Below, piece after piece: positions 21,061-33,223 of a stretch of 64,000 nt of DNA. The stretch comes from Bolinopsis microptera. Lineage: Eukaryota; Ctenophora; Tentaculata; Lobata; Bolinopsidae. The translations under genes were made by a program, and so were the position numbers. The first letter of the stretch is position 1. The number at the start of each line of letters is the position of its first letter. The notes under the pieces are model-generated. The model saw only the letters and a program-made list of their open reading frames with translations, was not told the DNA's origin and made no database searches. The DNA lies in contig NC_087077.1 in the NCBI RefSeq assembly GCF_026151205.1, forward strand, positions 12,126,983-12,190,982, read 5' to 3'.

Positions 21061-21324
21061 TAAGTAAGTTAATTAAGTTAATTAATTAACTTAATTAACT
21101 TAATGAACTAACTAAACGGTAAACACTAATTCTAAACTTCTAGTACTTTTAATACTTATTGCTTTATTGGTAAACTTTACACACACTAGATTCTATGGAA
21201 TAACATTTATAAATATACAAGCTTATTGGATAAGTACAACAACATTAACAGCAGCATAAATGAGCATTACATGGGTCGCTTAAAATAATGGCAAAAACAA
21301 AATAAGGAAATACACACTTTCGTG

Positions 21325-23635
21325 TCACAATGCTGGCAAGCATGACCGTGCCTCTTATATTCACAATACTATTTACCCCCTTTACTATTTACCCCTTTAC
21401 TATTTACCCCCTTTACTTTTATAACCCTTTATTGTTTTTCGGGCATTAAGACTCATCGAAAGTAGTTCAGCAGGTATATTTAAGTTCAAATCATTCTAAT
21501 TCAATGTTAAAGATGACAGGAACAAGAAATAGTTATGTGGAGGTTTTTAAGAAATTTGCGCAAAATACGCGCCAGCATGTTAAACGAAATTCGGTAAAAA
21601 ACCCAAAATTGCCATATTCAGGTGCCTTAAAAGCCATGTTAAAATTGAGTTAGAGATCTGAAACTTTGCAGGGCGTCTAGACGTCGACCAAATCGACTGT
21701 AAAAAAAATGTCGTGTTTCAGAAGTATCGGGAAATGGGTTTTCTGGAACCCCTGTTTTACGATAGATTGTCGTGATACATATATATATAATATATATTCA
21801 GGGATAGACGCTTTGCCAGTCAAATGAAGTCAATTGTAGCCTGAATTTAAGTGTCCGGAGATTCAAAAGTATAAAAGATACAGCAATTTCCGACCACAGG
21901 TCTTAAAGATAATTGTTTACACTTCAGTTTCAATTATATCAAAAAATAATTTAACGTCATCATCACCACTTGATGACGTCATCAAATTAAGTGTTTTTAA
22001 AACTTGATTTTTGACAAAATAACAACTTTTCAAACTGATTTTACACCATTAAGGAGTAATTTTATTTAAAATCTGAGGACATTTTCATATTAGATAGGTA
22101 ATTGTTCAAGCATTCTGAAAATCTACCGGAAAGTTTCCCTACCTTGCTCCTTCATAAAGTTATTTGCCATTGAAGTTAGTGCTTTTTTGAAGAATTATTT
22201 TATAAAAACGTCAATTTTGCGATTTAGTATTCTCTGGTGTTGGGCTATCCCTTGGGTTGTGGAGCTCAGTTCTGCTTCCTATAGGTATAAATTGTGTATT
22301 AGGCTAGTTTTAAAGTTAAAAATCTAAAAGTTGCACACGTGGGGACACGCCCAAATTGATTAAAAATTGCTAAAATCACTGAAAATTGCTGTTTTTACCA
22401 TTTTCTGTGAACGTTGGTGTGCCGTTGTGATTACAGTTCTTCTTGAAATACTTTGAAACTTTGCATGCTTATCAAACTATATATAAAACACCAACACGAA
22501 AAAATTTACTGCGATTCAATATTGGATGCGCACGCAACGTCCGCTCATAGTTTGCACGTGCGAAAGGTGATAATTTTGCTCATTCGTGATTTCGAACAAA
22601 TTCTGCTTTACCACGACAGTTCAATGTCATTATATATAAATTTAATGCCAACTTGAATGAGTATAAAGTGACAAATTCAGTCAGTGATCGACCGATGTAC
22701 TTACCCAAACACAAGGAAATGTTTTCAAAGGAAAAATTTCGAAATCGTTGAAACTTCCTCCTTATTAATGAAGATATCAGTTTATATTTCGACTTTATAA
22801 AGTACCCTGACATTAATCAAAAAGCGATGATATTTGACCAAAACCCATAATCATGGGTAGAGTGGACCGCTGCCAGTGTCTCTCTTTCCCGAACAAAAGG
22901 AAATAATATTAATTTGATTGACCGTTTTCAAATGCAAAATGATACCGAGAATGAAATCGGTCGCTCGCTTTTCCCATTCATTTACAAATTTAATAGATTA
23001 AGAAGAACTACCATACCCGAAGACAGCTGTACTCGGCAATAAAGATTCGATAAACTTCAGCTAATTCACTAACTACCACCCTTATCCCGAAATACTAGGT
23101 ATCGACACGAACGCAACCCAAAGAGATGTAATTTATCGAAACCTATTGCAATCTTACTATATATAAAGCGAGACGATATATATATATTTATCTGTGCCAT
23201 TTTACTGACACCACGGCATCAACTTTAACGCGAATTTCTGCAAAAACCGTCAAAGATATACAGCTGAATCTTTTTTGACCTGGTCAAATGCTTTAATGGC
23301 CTCCAAATCAGCATGAAAAAATAAAAAATTGGCCAAGAAATAGGAGTTTTAGAGCCCAAAATTTGGTACCCAAGTGGTGTCAAAAACGCGAATTAAATAG
23401 GTAATAATTGTTTAAGTCTCTTGAGTCTTGACACCATTTTAGGGTTAGACGGGTTCCTGCTAGTTCGTATAATCCGTGAATGAATGGGAAAAGCGAGCGA
23501 CCGATTTCATTCTCGGTATCATTTTGCATTTGAAAACGGTCAATCAAATTAATATCATTTCCTTTTGTTCGGGAAAGAGAGACACTGGCAGCGGTCCACT
23601 CTACCCATGATTATGGGTTTTGGTCAAATTTAATA
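21325..23635 (+). mobile_element. Large repeat family member A with terminal inverted-repeat module
   Basis: Shares most of its length with 44925-46815 in reverse orientation. Its right end (22838-23633) is an inverted-repeat module: arms of about 145 bases starting TTTGACCAAAACCCATAAT enclose about 480 bases of unrelated sequence. The body contains TGATGACGTCATCAA. No ORF of substance is present, so it is non-autonomous or decayed. Confidence 0.7.
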
Positions 23636-23639
23636 TATT

Positions 23640-25070
23640 AATGTGTCATAATATCGGGCTGTGGCTACTTTATGTTGTTAAATTGCTTAGAGCAGCCACT
23701 ACACATAAAGTAAAATCATTAGAATCGTTAGTACAGAACATTAAATCTCTAACGAGTAACGAGGCCGGTACCTCGCGAAAAACGTACAAGGATTGGTTGA
23801 GTTGGTGTATTTAATTTTAATACTCAATAAGACGGAATCATTGAGTGTTTGTTAATTTGATATAACAGTAATTTTATGCTGGAGTATACACACAAGTGCG
23901 GACCATTTAGGGTACGATATATCTCCGGCTTAGAGCATATAGTTTAAGGAGATGCATAATTGTTCATGGCTCCATGCATGATTCACAAGAATTAAAAATG
24001 GGTCTAATCGTGAATGCATAGAAATCTACAGTACATATCTAGGGTACCATAACAGCATAACTATACAATATTCATATTATGGGTATAAGATCCTTACTAC
24101 ATATTATGGTATTAGGGTATAAGATCCTTACTACATATTATATTATACGATCCTGAGTCCTGACTACGTATAGTTGTTAGTTAAGGTAGAGGATCCTAAA
24201 TACATTAGAAATATGAAATATGCTATAAGTATATATAGCAACCACAAACATGGTTTGCTGAATAGTAAGAAATATTATATTTCAATCTAGGTAAACTATA
24301 GGTAAAAATATAATATTAATCATAAGCTAAAAGTACTAATCTTTGTATTCTAAATGGGGAAAAGAAGAAACATTGTCAGTCAGTCGAGAAAATTGTCAGT
24401 CAGGCTATATGGCAGCTTTGTAGATGTTGTGACTATGCTAGTAGTGGTCCCAGGCTTGCGGTTGGAATTGCGGTGTTAAATCGATTTAATGGTATACCAA
24501 CGATCCACCTCAAATTATATCCTGCAGTGGATAGCTATTACAAATATTAAACAATTTAGGTACTTTTAACTTTTTAAACTTAGAAACAAGCATATACAAT
24601 TACAAAGTACCTACATAGTTGTATTCACATTAAAAGATAATTGTTAAAATCGCTTTATCTATATTTATATAAGAATAAGCTAAATATAAAGTGCACATTT
24701 AGATAATTAGATTGTCGGTATTATGTGACTATCGGTGAATCTATATAAAACCACATACTTATGTAACCACATACCATTACCTATTTAACTACATACATAA
24801 ACAAACGTCAAACTTAGCCGTTGTTTGTTGATACACATACTCAAAATAGAGGTGTAAAAGCACGTATCTTATGTGTCGCCTCCCTGTTGTAGACTGTAAT
24901 GTTGTACTCCAATTATAACTGAAATTAACATAAAACTAACAGAAATTAACATGAAATATTAATTTACAATCCTAAATAGTGAATATGAATGGTATAAATC
25001 ATACACTGCCTTTCAGAGGTTTAAAGATATACTCAAAAGTGTCCTAGATAAACCCAAATATAACCTAATA
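23640..25070. other. Intergenic, no gene seen
   Basis: AT-rich sequence with a short direct repeat of TATAAGATCCTTACTACATA (about 24083-24145) and a 64-codon chance frame at 23620-23814. No domain, splice structure or RNA gene was recognised. Confidence 0.4.
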
Positions 25071-25591
25071 TAAATTACTATAAAGCCCATGGTAACAGGG
25101 AGGAAGCTAGTAGTATTCTTTGAAATAAATCACATGCAGAAATATTTATCCCAACCGAAGATACAGCCGATTCAAATGTAAAATAATTTAAACACAACAT
25201 ATTTACCACAAAACCGATAAAAATTACGTTAAAACAATCATTGCACGTGCATGTGTGTGTTTCAACACCGCTAACATGGATACTATGCAACTTCCTATTT
25301 CTCATCTAATTATCACGTGGGCGGTCGTACATACAGACATACAGAAATAATTCTTTGAATTATAAGTAAGACTAGAAAACCCGTGGTCACAGAGAGGAAG
25401 CTAATACTAATAGTATTTTTTGTTAGCAAGTTTTTATCGCATCAAAAAATATGCGTCACAACCGAAGATACAGCCGATTAAAATGTAGCTCGCATTGAAT
25501 GAGTGAAAACAACGTAATTACTACAAAACCGATCAAAATGACGTTCTAACAATCTTTGCACGTGCGTGTAACAACCCTAATTACCATGGTT

Positions 25592-27569
25592 CTCTCTCTC
25601 TCTGTTTTGGTCAACGGTTTCTGGCCTCCTAGTGAAGAGGGAGGCCTTCTCGCCGTGCCCACAGAGTGTGACTCCTGCTAGCCACACTCCAGGACTCCCT
25701 AAGTATATACAAAAACATAGAATAATAGATATCAACGCAACAGACCTCTGGAGCTCTCGAAGCTGTTACTACCTTGCTCAGAGCAAACCCACTTCAGATG
25801 TTCTTCTTTGGCGGGCAGGCGAGGGACTTCCGAGCATGGTCCACACCTGAATATGTGTCACTATCTGAGATAGTCCTGTGTGGGTCTAGTGTATGATTGT
25901 TTATGAACCTTGGTGTATGTCCTAGATGCTTATCCAAATAGATCGTCTCTGTCAAACCTTGTTGACTGTTCCACGAATTTGATAATGTGGTCGAGTTTAC
26001 TATTGATGAGTTCCTCAATTGTTAGGATGGGTTTACCAAATATCCTCATTCTAGTTGTCATCAGCTGGATGCATTCACATAGGAAGTGTTGTGATGTTTC
26101 TGCTTCCCCTGGGCAGTGTTCACAGTCTTGTGTTTCGAAATTGGAGTTGTTTGCTACCGTCTGGAAGTATGCTAGTGGGCTGTGTCCTGGTAGTAGCCAT
26201 GTTAGCCATCTGATGTGAGTACCTGTGATGTTAATTTTCTTGTACCTGTTTTTGTTGAGGAAAATTGTTAGTGGGGTTTTTCCTTTATCACTGAGTGCCA
26301 CCTGTTTATACTTCTTGATTGAAGAGGTAATCTTTTATTTGGGTGTTGATTATAGTTCTTTACCGTATACTCCTTCATGTCCTGGAACAAAGTTCTACTC
26401 GATAAGAAAACCTAGCGAGTTGAGTTGGTCTGAGATGTTCAGAACGAACCTGGAGTTAAAATTGGTGCTGTTAAGGGCTTTAAATGCAGCCTGGGAATCT
26501 GAGAAGAATTTATGATTGATTGAGATCCTAAGTTATCAATAGTCCAGATACTTGCCATGTATAACGCAAATAGCGGGTACGATTTCCTCAATGAACCTGA
26601 AGAAGGAATATCTGTCCTGAATTGATACCATGTAACGTCGAGCTTAAAAATGAATCAAAAGTTCGAGTAAATCGTTAAACGTTGTATGTCCTATTTGCAT
26701 CCCCTAAGCATTGCATTGATGTTTATTCCTGGTCCGGTTAGCTTTGCGTCTCAGAAATAAAGAGGTCCACTATGCTTTAATGAGCTAAGCTGTCCACCGT
26801 ACCAGGGTACTGTAGATGTAAGTGTTCCCCGTGTAATGGGGCAGGCTAGGCTGTGATAAAGCATCTCTGCAGGATGTCCGAGATGAACTGATTCGAGTGT
26901 TGAGAACTTCCGCTGTAGAAACTGAATAGAACCAGTAAGGATGTCAGTCAAACTCTGCTGCTACTAGATGATTGTAGAGCGTCCAGTCACACTTCAATAA
27001 AGAGTGTGGCAAAGCTAACCCGGTCCCCTGAAAAGTGGTTACTGGAGGAAGAAGTTCCAGGAATTCTCGTTATCAGTGTGTCCTCGTAGTCAGAGTTGAA
27101 ATCCCTAATTCTGTCTTATCACGAGCCTGTGTCTAGCGTGTGTCAGCCCTTACGCATTAGCTGTCTTAACTGAAAAGACCTGAAAAGTGGTTACTGGAGG
27201 GAGAAGTGCCAAGACTACTCATTATCAGTGTGTCCTTGTAGTCAGGATGAGCGAATTGGAATCCCTAGCTCTGTGGTGGGTGGATTCGATGGGACCTGAA
27301 AGCTGAAAGAGAATTTCCTGGTGATTTAATAGCTCTTAGAGCTAGGTATCTGTGTCTAACGTATCGTCATTTGTGTGTGTACTATCTTGTAACCTGATAT
27401 CTGAAAGATAAATTTCCTGGTGCTCGGTAGCTGTTATTGTTGACTTCCTGGTTCCCATGGGAACTTTGAGTTGGCAAGTCCCAACCTTAGTACTCAACAA
27501 GAGAGCACACCACCCATTAGTGCCAACCAGGCCACACCACGTGGAGGTTCGGAGAGGATTTCGTGACCC
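25592..27569 (-). mobile_element. 5'-truncated LINE retrotransposon with 13-bp TSD
   Basis: About 1.98 kb interrupts one unit of the tandem repeat family at 25074-28240. Both junctions carry AATTACCATGGTT (25579-25591 and 27570-27582), a 13-bp target-site duplication typical of LINE insertion. The minus-strand 3' end finishes in an (AG)n tail at 25592-25605, and its coding remnants (25930-26515) also run on the minus strand. I could not identify RT motifs in the 5' half, which has its own internal repeats (near 27026 and 27180). Confidence 0.75.
25930..26515 (-). pseudogene. LINE RNase H domain and C-terminal zinc-knuckle remnant
   Basis: The minus strand reads FFSDSQAAFKALNSTNFNS and later NFVPGHEGVYG, the usual RNase H signature SDSQAA-VPGHEG of I/Jockey-like LINEs, but with in-frame stops. 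It is followed by an open stretch (26301-25930) with WLTWLLPGHSPLAYF and CEHCPGEAETSQHFLCEC, a CCHC knuckle common at the end of such polyproteins. The copy is inactive. Confidence 0.8.
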
Positions 27570-28244
27570 AATTACCATGGTTACTACGCAACTTTTATTT
27601 GTTTACCTAATTTGCACGTGGGCGGTCGTACATTCTACATTATACATTACTAGAAAGCCCGTGATCACAGGGAGGAAGATAATATTAGTTTTTATCGCAT
27701 CAAAAAATATCCTTTACAACCGAAGATACAGCCAATTAAAATATAGCTCGCACTAAACACAACGTAATTACCACAAAACCGATCAAAATGTCGCTCGCAA
27801 ATCTTTGCACGTGCATGTGCGCGTTTCAACACCTTTACCATGGTTACTATGCAACTTCCTATTCTCATCTGATTTGCACGAGGGCGGTCGTACAAACAAA
27901 AATAATTCTTTGAATTATAGTAGAGACTAGAAAACCCGTGGTCACAGAGAGAAAGCTAATAGTATTTGTTGTTAGTAAGTTTAAATCGCGTCAAAAATTA
28001 TCCTACACTACCGAAGATACAGCCAATTAAAATATTTTTCGTACTAAACACAAGCGTAATTGCCACAAAACGGATCAAAATCACGTTAAAACAATCATTG
28101 CACGTGCACGTGCGTGTAATAATAACCCTCGTTAGTCGTTACTATGGTTACTTTGCAACTACCTATTTCTCGTCTAATTTGCACGTGGGCGGTCGTACAT
28201 ACAACAAAAACGATTCTTTGAATTATAGTAGAGATAGATACAGA

Positions 28245-29800
28245 AATAATTCTTGATAAGATATAATTATATATAATATATATATATATATCAAAACCGC
28301 TTTTTCGTTGTGTAGAAGTTCAGCCATGAAATATATATATAATATATAAATATAATAAATAGTTGTTGCTTGGTTTCCCAAAGAGAGTGCTCGACTGCAG
28401 TTAAGCAGGAGCATTATAAATATAATTCGAACAATTGAAACAAATCAAATTGGCGGGCAAACGATCCGTTTCATGATATGTATAAAACAATACCAATCAT
28501 CAGTAACAGATGGCTAAGAGCTTTAGAGCTAAGAGGTTGGGATAGTAAATGTACCACTACACGAACCTGGTGTTTGTTGCAATGTATACTTTCACTGGAA
28601 CAAGTGAGATTAATTTCCTACCTCGTGTGCTGCCCTGAGGGGTGCCCTCGTGTGTCAGTGTGTGCTAGTTTTACTGAGGGGGTACAAAATTGGCCAACAA
28701 GTGATTACGTAATATGTGAACGAACCCTTATTTGTACTAATGTTGCTGTTATTACATTACCTGTTCCATTAGCGGTGAATTAAACCATATACTTAATATA
28801 ACACATACTGCATACAATAAATACATAAACAACTTACGCGATGTTAGTTGAGGCATGTACTGAGAGCTAGTAATGTTTCTTAACTAGTTTCAATAGAGCT
28901 CTAAAAAAGTTAAGTTTATGTACCAGAAATTGGGCGGAGTGTCTCTAGTCGAGATAAGCATTGTGCAAAATACCCGATGTCATATACTTTTTACTTTCGG
29001 AACTATACGATAGTCTGATAGTGAGTAAAGCTGTCAAACGATTGTTCCAGAAATAACCCTGCCGATCTACCAATCTACTGATCTATCGGATTAGTCGGTT
29101 ATTGAGATGAGAGAAGTACATGAACCTGGTGTTTGTTACAATGTTCCACGTCTTTCAATATTGACCTTTAGATCAAAGCTGGAGGAGGAGCGTCGAGGGA
29201 CTAAATAAAATGAACAGTTCAAATATTTTCTGTTTTTAACGGTAATCCTCCCTTTAAGGAAAATCTTCCCGCAAATGATTGTGATGTGATCCCCCGATTT
29301 TATTTCATAATTCAATTATTGAGTTTGCATAGTAGTCTATTGCTAAAGAAAATGTCTAAAATTGACAAAAAAGAAAGAGATATTTAATTTTGAAAGCTAC
29401 AGTAGTAGTTACTAGTAAGCACTAATAATTAATTCATCAATGAATCCAATTAAGATCATGTAATGTTGTAATGAAACTTGAAAGCATACAATTCTACTGG
29501 GAAATTGAAAGTCAGAGACTTTGGAAGATTGGTACACATTATTCCACTCTGTAGGATTATGTAAATGGCGTACTTTCCATTGCACCATTGCTAGAAATAT
29601 TAAATAACTAGTGTAACACGTATTGCACTATTGCAGTTGAATTGCAAAAGTATAAGCGGTGCAAAAGTTAAAACGGTGCAAAAAATTTAATTCTGAGCGC
29701 CAAACACGTATCCAATAGTAATACTTAATATTGTGGCTTCTGGCACTACTGCAAAATTACCTAATTGTATACCAAAGCTGTAATTAGGGGAACTGTAAAT
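28245..29800. other. Intergenic, no gene seen
   Basis: Contains a (TA)n stretch near 28270 and an open frame of 101 codons (28478-28783) without recognisable homology or flanking exon signals. AACCTGGTGTTTGTT occurs at about 28565 and 29124. Confidence 0.35.
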
Positions 29801-29802
29801 GG

Positions 29803-29955
<153 letters not shown>

Positions 29956-30131
29956 GAGACAAATGCAAAGTGAGACTGAGACACTTTAGTATCACATTTG
30001 GGTCACAAAATGATCAGTTAAACCACCGGCCGATTTAAAAAAGAAATATTAAACAATAGTACCCAAGTATGTAGAGTCACTAACTTTATCATTATGCACT
30101 GTTGTGTTTTCATTACTGGGCGGTGCTCAGT

Positions 30132-30233
30132 CGGTTCTTTTGCGATAGTTTAATTGCGACAACTAGCGCTATCCAGCGCTAGTTGTCGCCATCCAGCGCT
30201 AGTTGTCGCAATAACGCTATCGCAAAAGAACCG
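30132..30233. mobile_element. 102-bp palindromic MITE with 6-bp TSD
   Basis: Almost the whole insert folds on itself: CGGTTCTTTTGCGATAG and CTATCGCAAAAGAACCG at the ends, and TTGCGACAACTAGCGCT with AGCGCTAGTTGTCGCAA inside. It also holds a short direct repeat of ATCCAGCGCTAGTTGTCGC. It is flanked by CTCAGT at 30126-30131 and 30234-30239, a probable 6-bp target-site duplication. Confidence 0.85.
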
Positions 30234-30329
30234 CTCAGTCTGTCATTCCACCGCAGTTTCAAGTTCAACATGTTTATTATTATGTTCATTATAGTTATAG
30301 CCTGGGATCCCCATAAGCCCATACCATGC

Positions 30330-30426
30330 TTGTCATACGTTGTATGACCCGCCGAGCACGAAGTGCGCGGCTACCCCTGTAGCGTCACTATAGTGAAACG
30401 ACCGTGGGGGTCACCACGTGATACAA
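30330..30426 (+). mobile_element. 97-bp multi-hairpin MITE with 8-bp TSD (family copy 3)
   Basis: Same family as 14941-15050, about 85-90 percent alike by eye, with the same ends TTGTCATACG and CGTGATACAA. It is flanked by TACCATGC at 30322-30329 and 30427-30434. The three hairpins are kept in slightly altered form. Confidence 0.85.
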
Positions 30427-30809
30427 TACCATGCCAGGTAATGTCTTTAACGTTAATGTTGATAGTGGCTTCTTTCGTGTAAGGCTGTTTATAAGATGTG
30501 TGTTTTTTTAATTGCCATAGTGTCGGTCTTTTAACCATTTATTCTGAGACCAACCTGTTTGTTGAAGTCGAAGACCCAGCTCGATGTTATCCAGTATAAT
30601 AAACATGTCGTCAGCATAATCCAAAAACAATGATACGGGGTGAATTTCTCACAAAATTCAGATGTCGCAATTATAGAAGAGAAAAAAAGTTAAGAGACTA
30701 ACACGTGGGCTGCCTGCGTGATTTTTATTAACGGGTACGGGAGATACTCGCAAAATATTTGTTCCAAGACCGTTCGACAAGACCGTCGACGAGTCCAACT
30801 CGGCGCGCT

Positions 30810-31075
30810 TCTTGGTAGGTTAAAAACCTACAAGATTTCTTATATATAACAATATCAAATAATGGTGCTTATATATATTAAGCACCATTATTTGATGTTG
30901 TTAGAACCTAGGAATGGTGCTATAGTACGGAAAAATAAGTAAAACCAGATACTCGGGGAACAGATTGACTTGTTACATTTTAAAACCAGATACTCGGGAA
31001 CAGTTTTGATTGACGATGTCAACCCATCGAGATCGTTGCTCTGCAAAGCAGAGCAACGATCGACGATGGGTTGAG
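30810..31075. repeat. Cluster of short palindromes
   Basis: TAGGTTAAAAACCTA at about 30815, an inverted pair AATAATGGTGCTTA/TAAGCACCATTATT at about 30858-30895, and CGTTGCTCTG/CAGAGCAACG at about 31034-31058 within a wider CAACCCATCG/CGATGGGTTG pair. ATAGGTTAAAAACCTAT also occurs at about 13544. These look like MITE remnants, but no boundaries are clear. Confidence 0.6.
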
Positions 31076-31934
31076 GCAAGAATGCTAGTTCGCGCGGCGC
31101 GTCGAAGCGGCGAAGTCCTCCAAGGAACAGATTATCTTATAACTGCGATACCTTAAGTTGTATTGATCTGAAAGTTGTTGTGCGTGATGTTGGGTTGATT
31201 ATCTTTATATGTTTCTAAATAAATTTAACAACAAGGCAAAATGTCTTATTTATATTGTATACAATTACAAGAAAGAGACCTTGAAAGAAATGTGAAGATC
31301 CTTTCATCGGTCTCCCATCTATCATACCCCGCTACTTCTGCCTACTGTCACCTGGCGGCTGGTACTTGAGTTCAAGCAAATTCGTGAGTAGCAAGTTCAC
31401 AGACTTGAGAGAATTCATTGTTTCCAACGTAATACTAATGGTATTTTCGGCAGGGCACTCGGCATGCTGTTTCTTGAACAGTCGCTATTCAAGACAGTAC
31501 TACTGAACAACAGTTCCTTTTATATAGGGGAAGATTAGAGAATGTATCCTTGTATGTAAGCTAAAAGTAAGTAACTTAATGGGTGGCGTGGGATTGACAG
31601 AACTGCACGATTTGCAAGTCCCAATACTTATTTTCTTGACTATAAACCTTAAAAGATTTTGTAAACACCGTACCCTGTATCGTCACCACTTGAAGTCAGA
31701 TATCTCGGAAGAATTTCACCGTGAGACACCCCGAATATCAACTTGGCCAAAGCTGACCCAAAACATATTAAACATTCACCGTTGTGTTTGAAAACACTGA
31801 AACTTCTATTAAATTGAACAAATTGTGTACTGGGAAGATAATAAAAGGGCTTTTCGAGAATTAAAAAACATACACGTCACTATAACATTTTTTCGCACGT
31901 AAATGAAATCGTCACAAAATAAAAATACGTTCTT

Positions 31935-32125
31935 CTGGATTAAAACGTACATCTAGATTAATTATAATACGTACATATGGATTAATACTTACATCTGGAT
32001 TAATACGTACATCTAGATTAATTATAATACGTACATCTGGATTAATACTTACATCTGGATTAATACGTACATCTAGATTAATTATAATACGTTCTTCTGG
32101 ATTAATACGTACATCTGGATTGATT
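31935..32125. repeat. Minisatellite GGATTAATACGTACATCT
   Basis: About nine units alternating GGATTAATACGTACATCT with AGATTAATTATAATACGTAC. An open minus-strand frame (INPDVRI repeats) crosses it, but it has no other coding support. Confidence 0.9.
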
Positions 32126-32632
32126 TCAACTGCTCGATGCACTGAGGCAGCTACGTGTTAAATGCATAATTAAGTGGTTGCAGTATTTTAGCTACTGTAA
32201 TACTAATACCTGCTATTTCACCTCTCACTGTCAGGTTCCATCATATGGACCCATAACTTGTCTGAGTCCTGATTGGTTACTACCTTGACACGTGACGCGG
32301 TCACTTGTGTGTTATAGTGCCAAATTCAGTCACGTGATAAACGGTTCTGGTTACGACGAAGGGAATAGTTTTATCATGTTTGATAATGCAAATTTTGTGT
32401 TTGCAGCGTAAATTCCAAGATTTTGTATAATCACCAATAATGCTTAGTTCGCTTCGAAAATAATGTAAATAGTACCGTACCCAGGAAAGGTTCCTGGCTG
32501 AGTGGCTTACTTCGCGGGGGATCATTTTAACGATACAAACAGTTTGTTCTTATTAATTCTTTCTTCCCGAGATAGAGCCTAGTAAACTTATAGCAAGTTA
32601 GGTTTTTGGGTAAGATCTTCAGGGTTGACATC

Positions 32633-33215
32633 TAGGAACCGACCGGAACGGCTTTTTTGCTGCCGGACCGGACCGGACCGGATCTCAATAAAAAATCCGG
32701 CAAGCCGGACCGGACCGGACCGGATACCGGATTCTGGCTCGTATTTTAAGGCTCGCCGGATTTTACCGGATTTCAAACAGTTGCTGCACGATAATTTCGA
32801 ATATAGTATCTAGATACCCCCTGACGAGCTGGCGCCTGTGCGCCGTGCACGTGCAACAAATATAGCAATACAATGAGCTCAGACTTGGAGTCTCCAACCT
32901 CAGCACATTGGCTTCAGACTGTCTGGCGTTTGTGAATATTTTGCGCCAGTATCTAAATTAATCTGCTGAGACTTAGTGTCTCTTCTAAACTGCTGTAGGG
33001 CGACAGTCAGCCGGGGATCGCTAAGGGGATGATATTTTGATAGTAAGATAGTAATAAAGTTATAAAAAATATAAGTTCACTCGATAAAAATAGGAATGAG
33101 TTTAAAATCCGGTTCTGGCTAAAATCAGCATTAAAACCGGACCGGACCGGACCGGATCAAAAACGGCCGGATACCGGACCGGACCGGACCGGACCGGATT
33201 TCCGGTCGGTTCTTA
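32633..33215. mobile_element. 583-bp hAT-like element with CCGGA tandem tracts and 8-bp TSD
   Basis: Ends TAGGAACCGACCGG and CCGGTCGGTTCTTA are flanked by perfect TTGACATC duplications (32625-32632 and 33216-33223). Near each end are tracts of GGACC/CCGGA pentamer repeats in opposite orientation, so the ends can form long hairpins. No ORF that could encode a transposase is present. Confidence 0.9.
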
Positions 33216-33223
33216 TTGACATC

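Larger units (their letters stand above)
25074..28240. repeat. Tandem family of about 270-bp units, interrupted by the LINE
   Basis: Units start near 25074, 25373, 27648 and 27926, with the second completed at 27583 after the LINE. Each begins AGAAAACCCGTGGTCACAG or similar, passes through ACCGAAGATACAGCC and CGATCAAAATGACG, and ends in GCACGTGGGCGGTCGTACAT. Neighbouring units are separated by AATAATTCTTTGAATTATA. No ORF is shared by the units; a SINE or MITE origin is possible. Confidence 0.75.

Noticed and set aside
28478-28783. 101-codon open frame with several Cys
   Set aside because: No homology, no repeated Cys spacing, and no exon neighbours; left as unexplained intergenic DNA.
31579-31791. 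MGGVGLTELHDLQVP frame as a LINE fragment
   Set aside because: The start resembles a retroelement phrase, but the rest shows no RT-like motifs.
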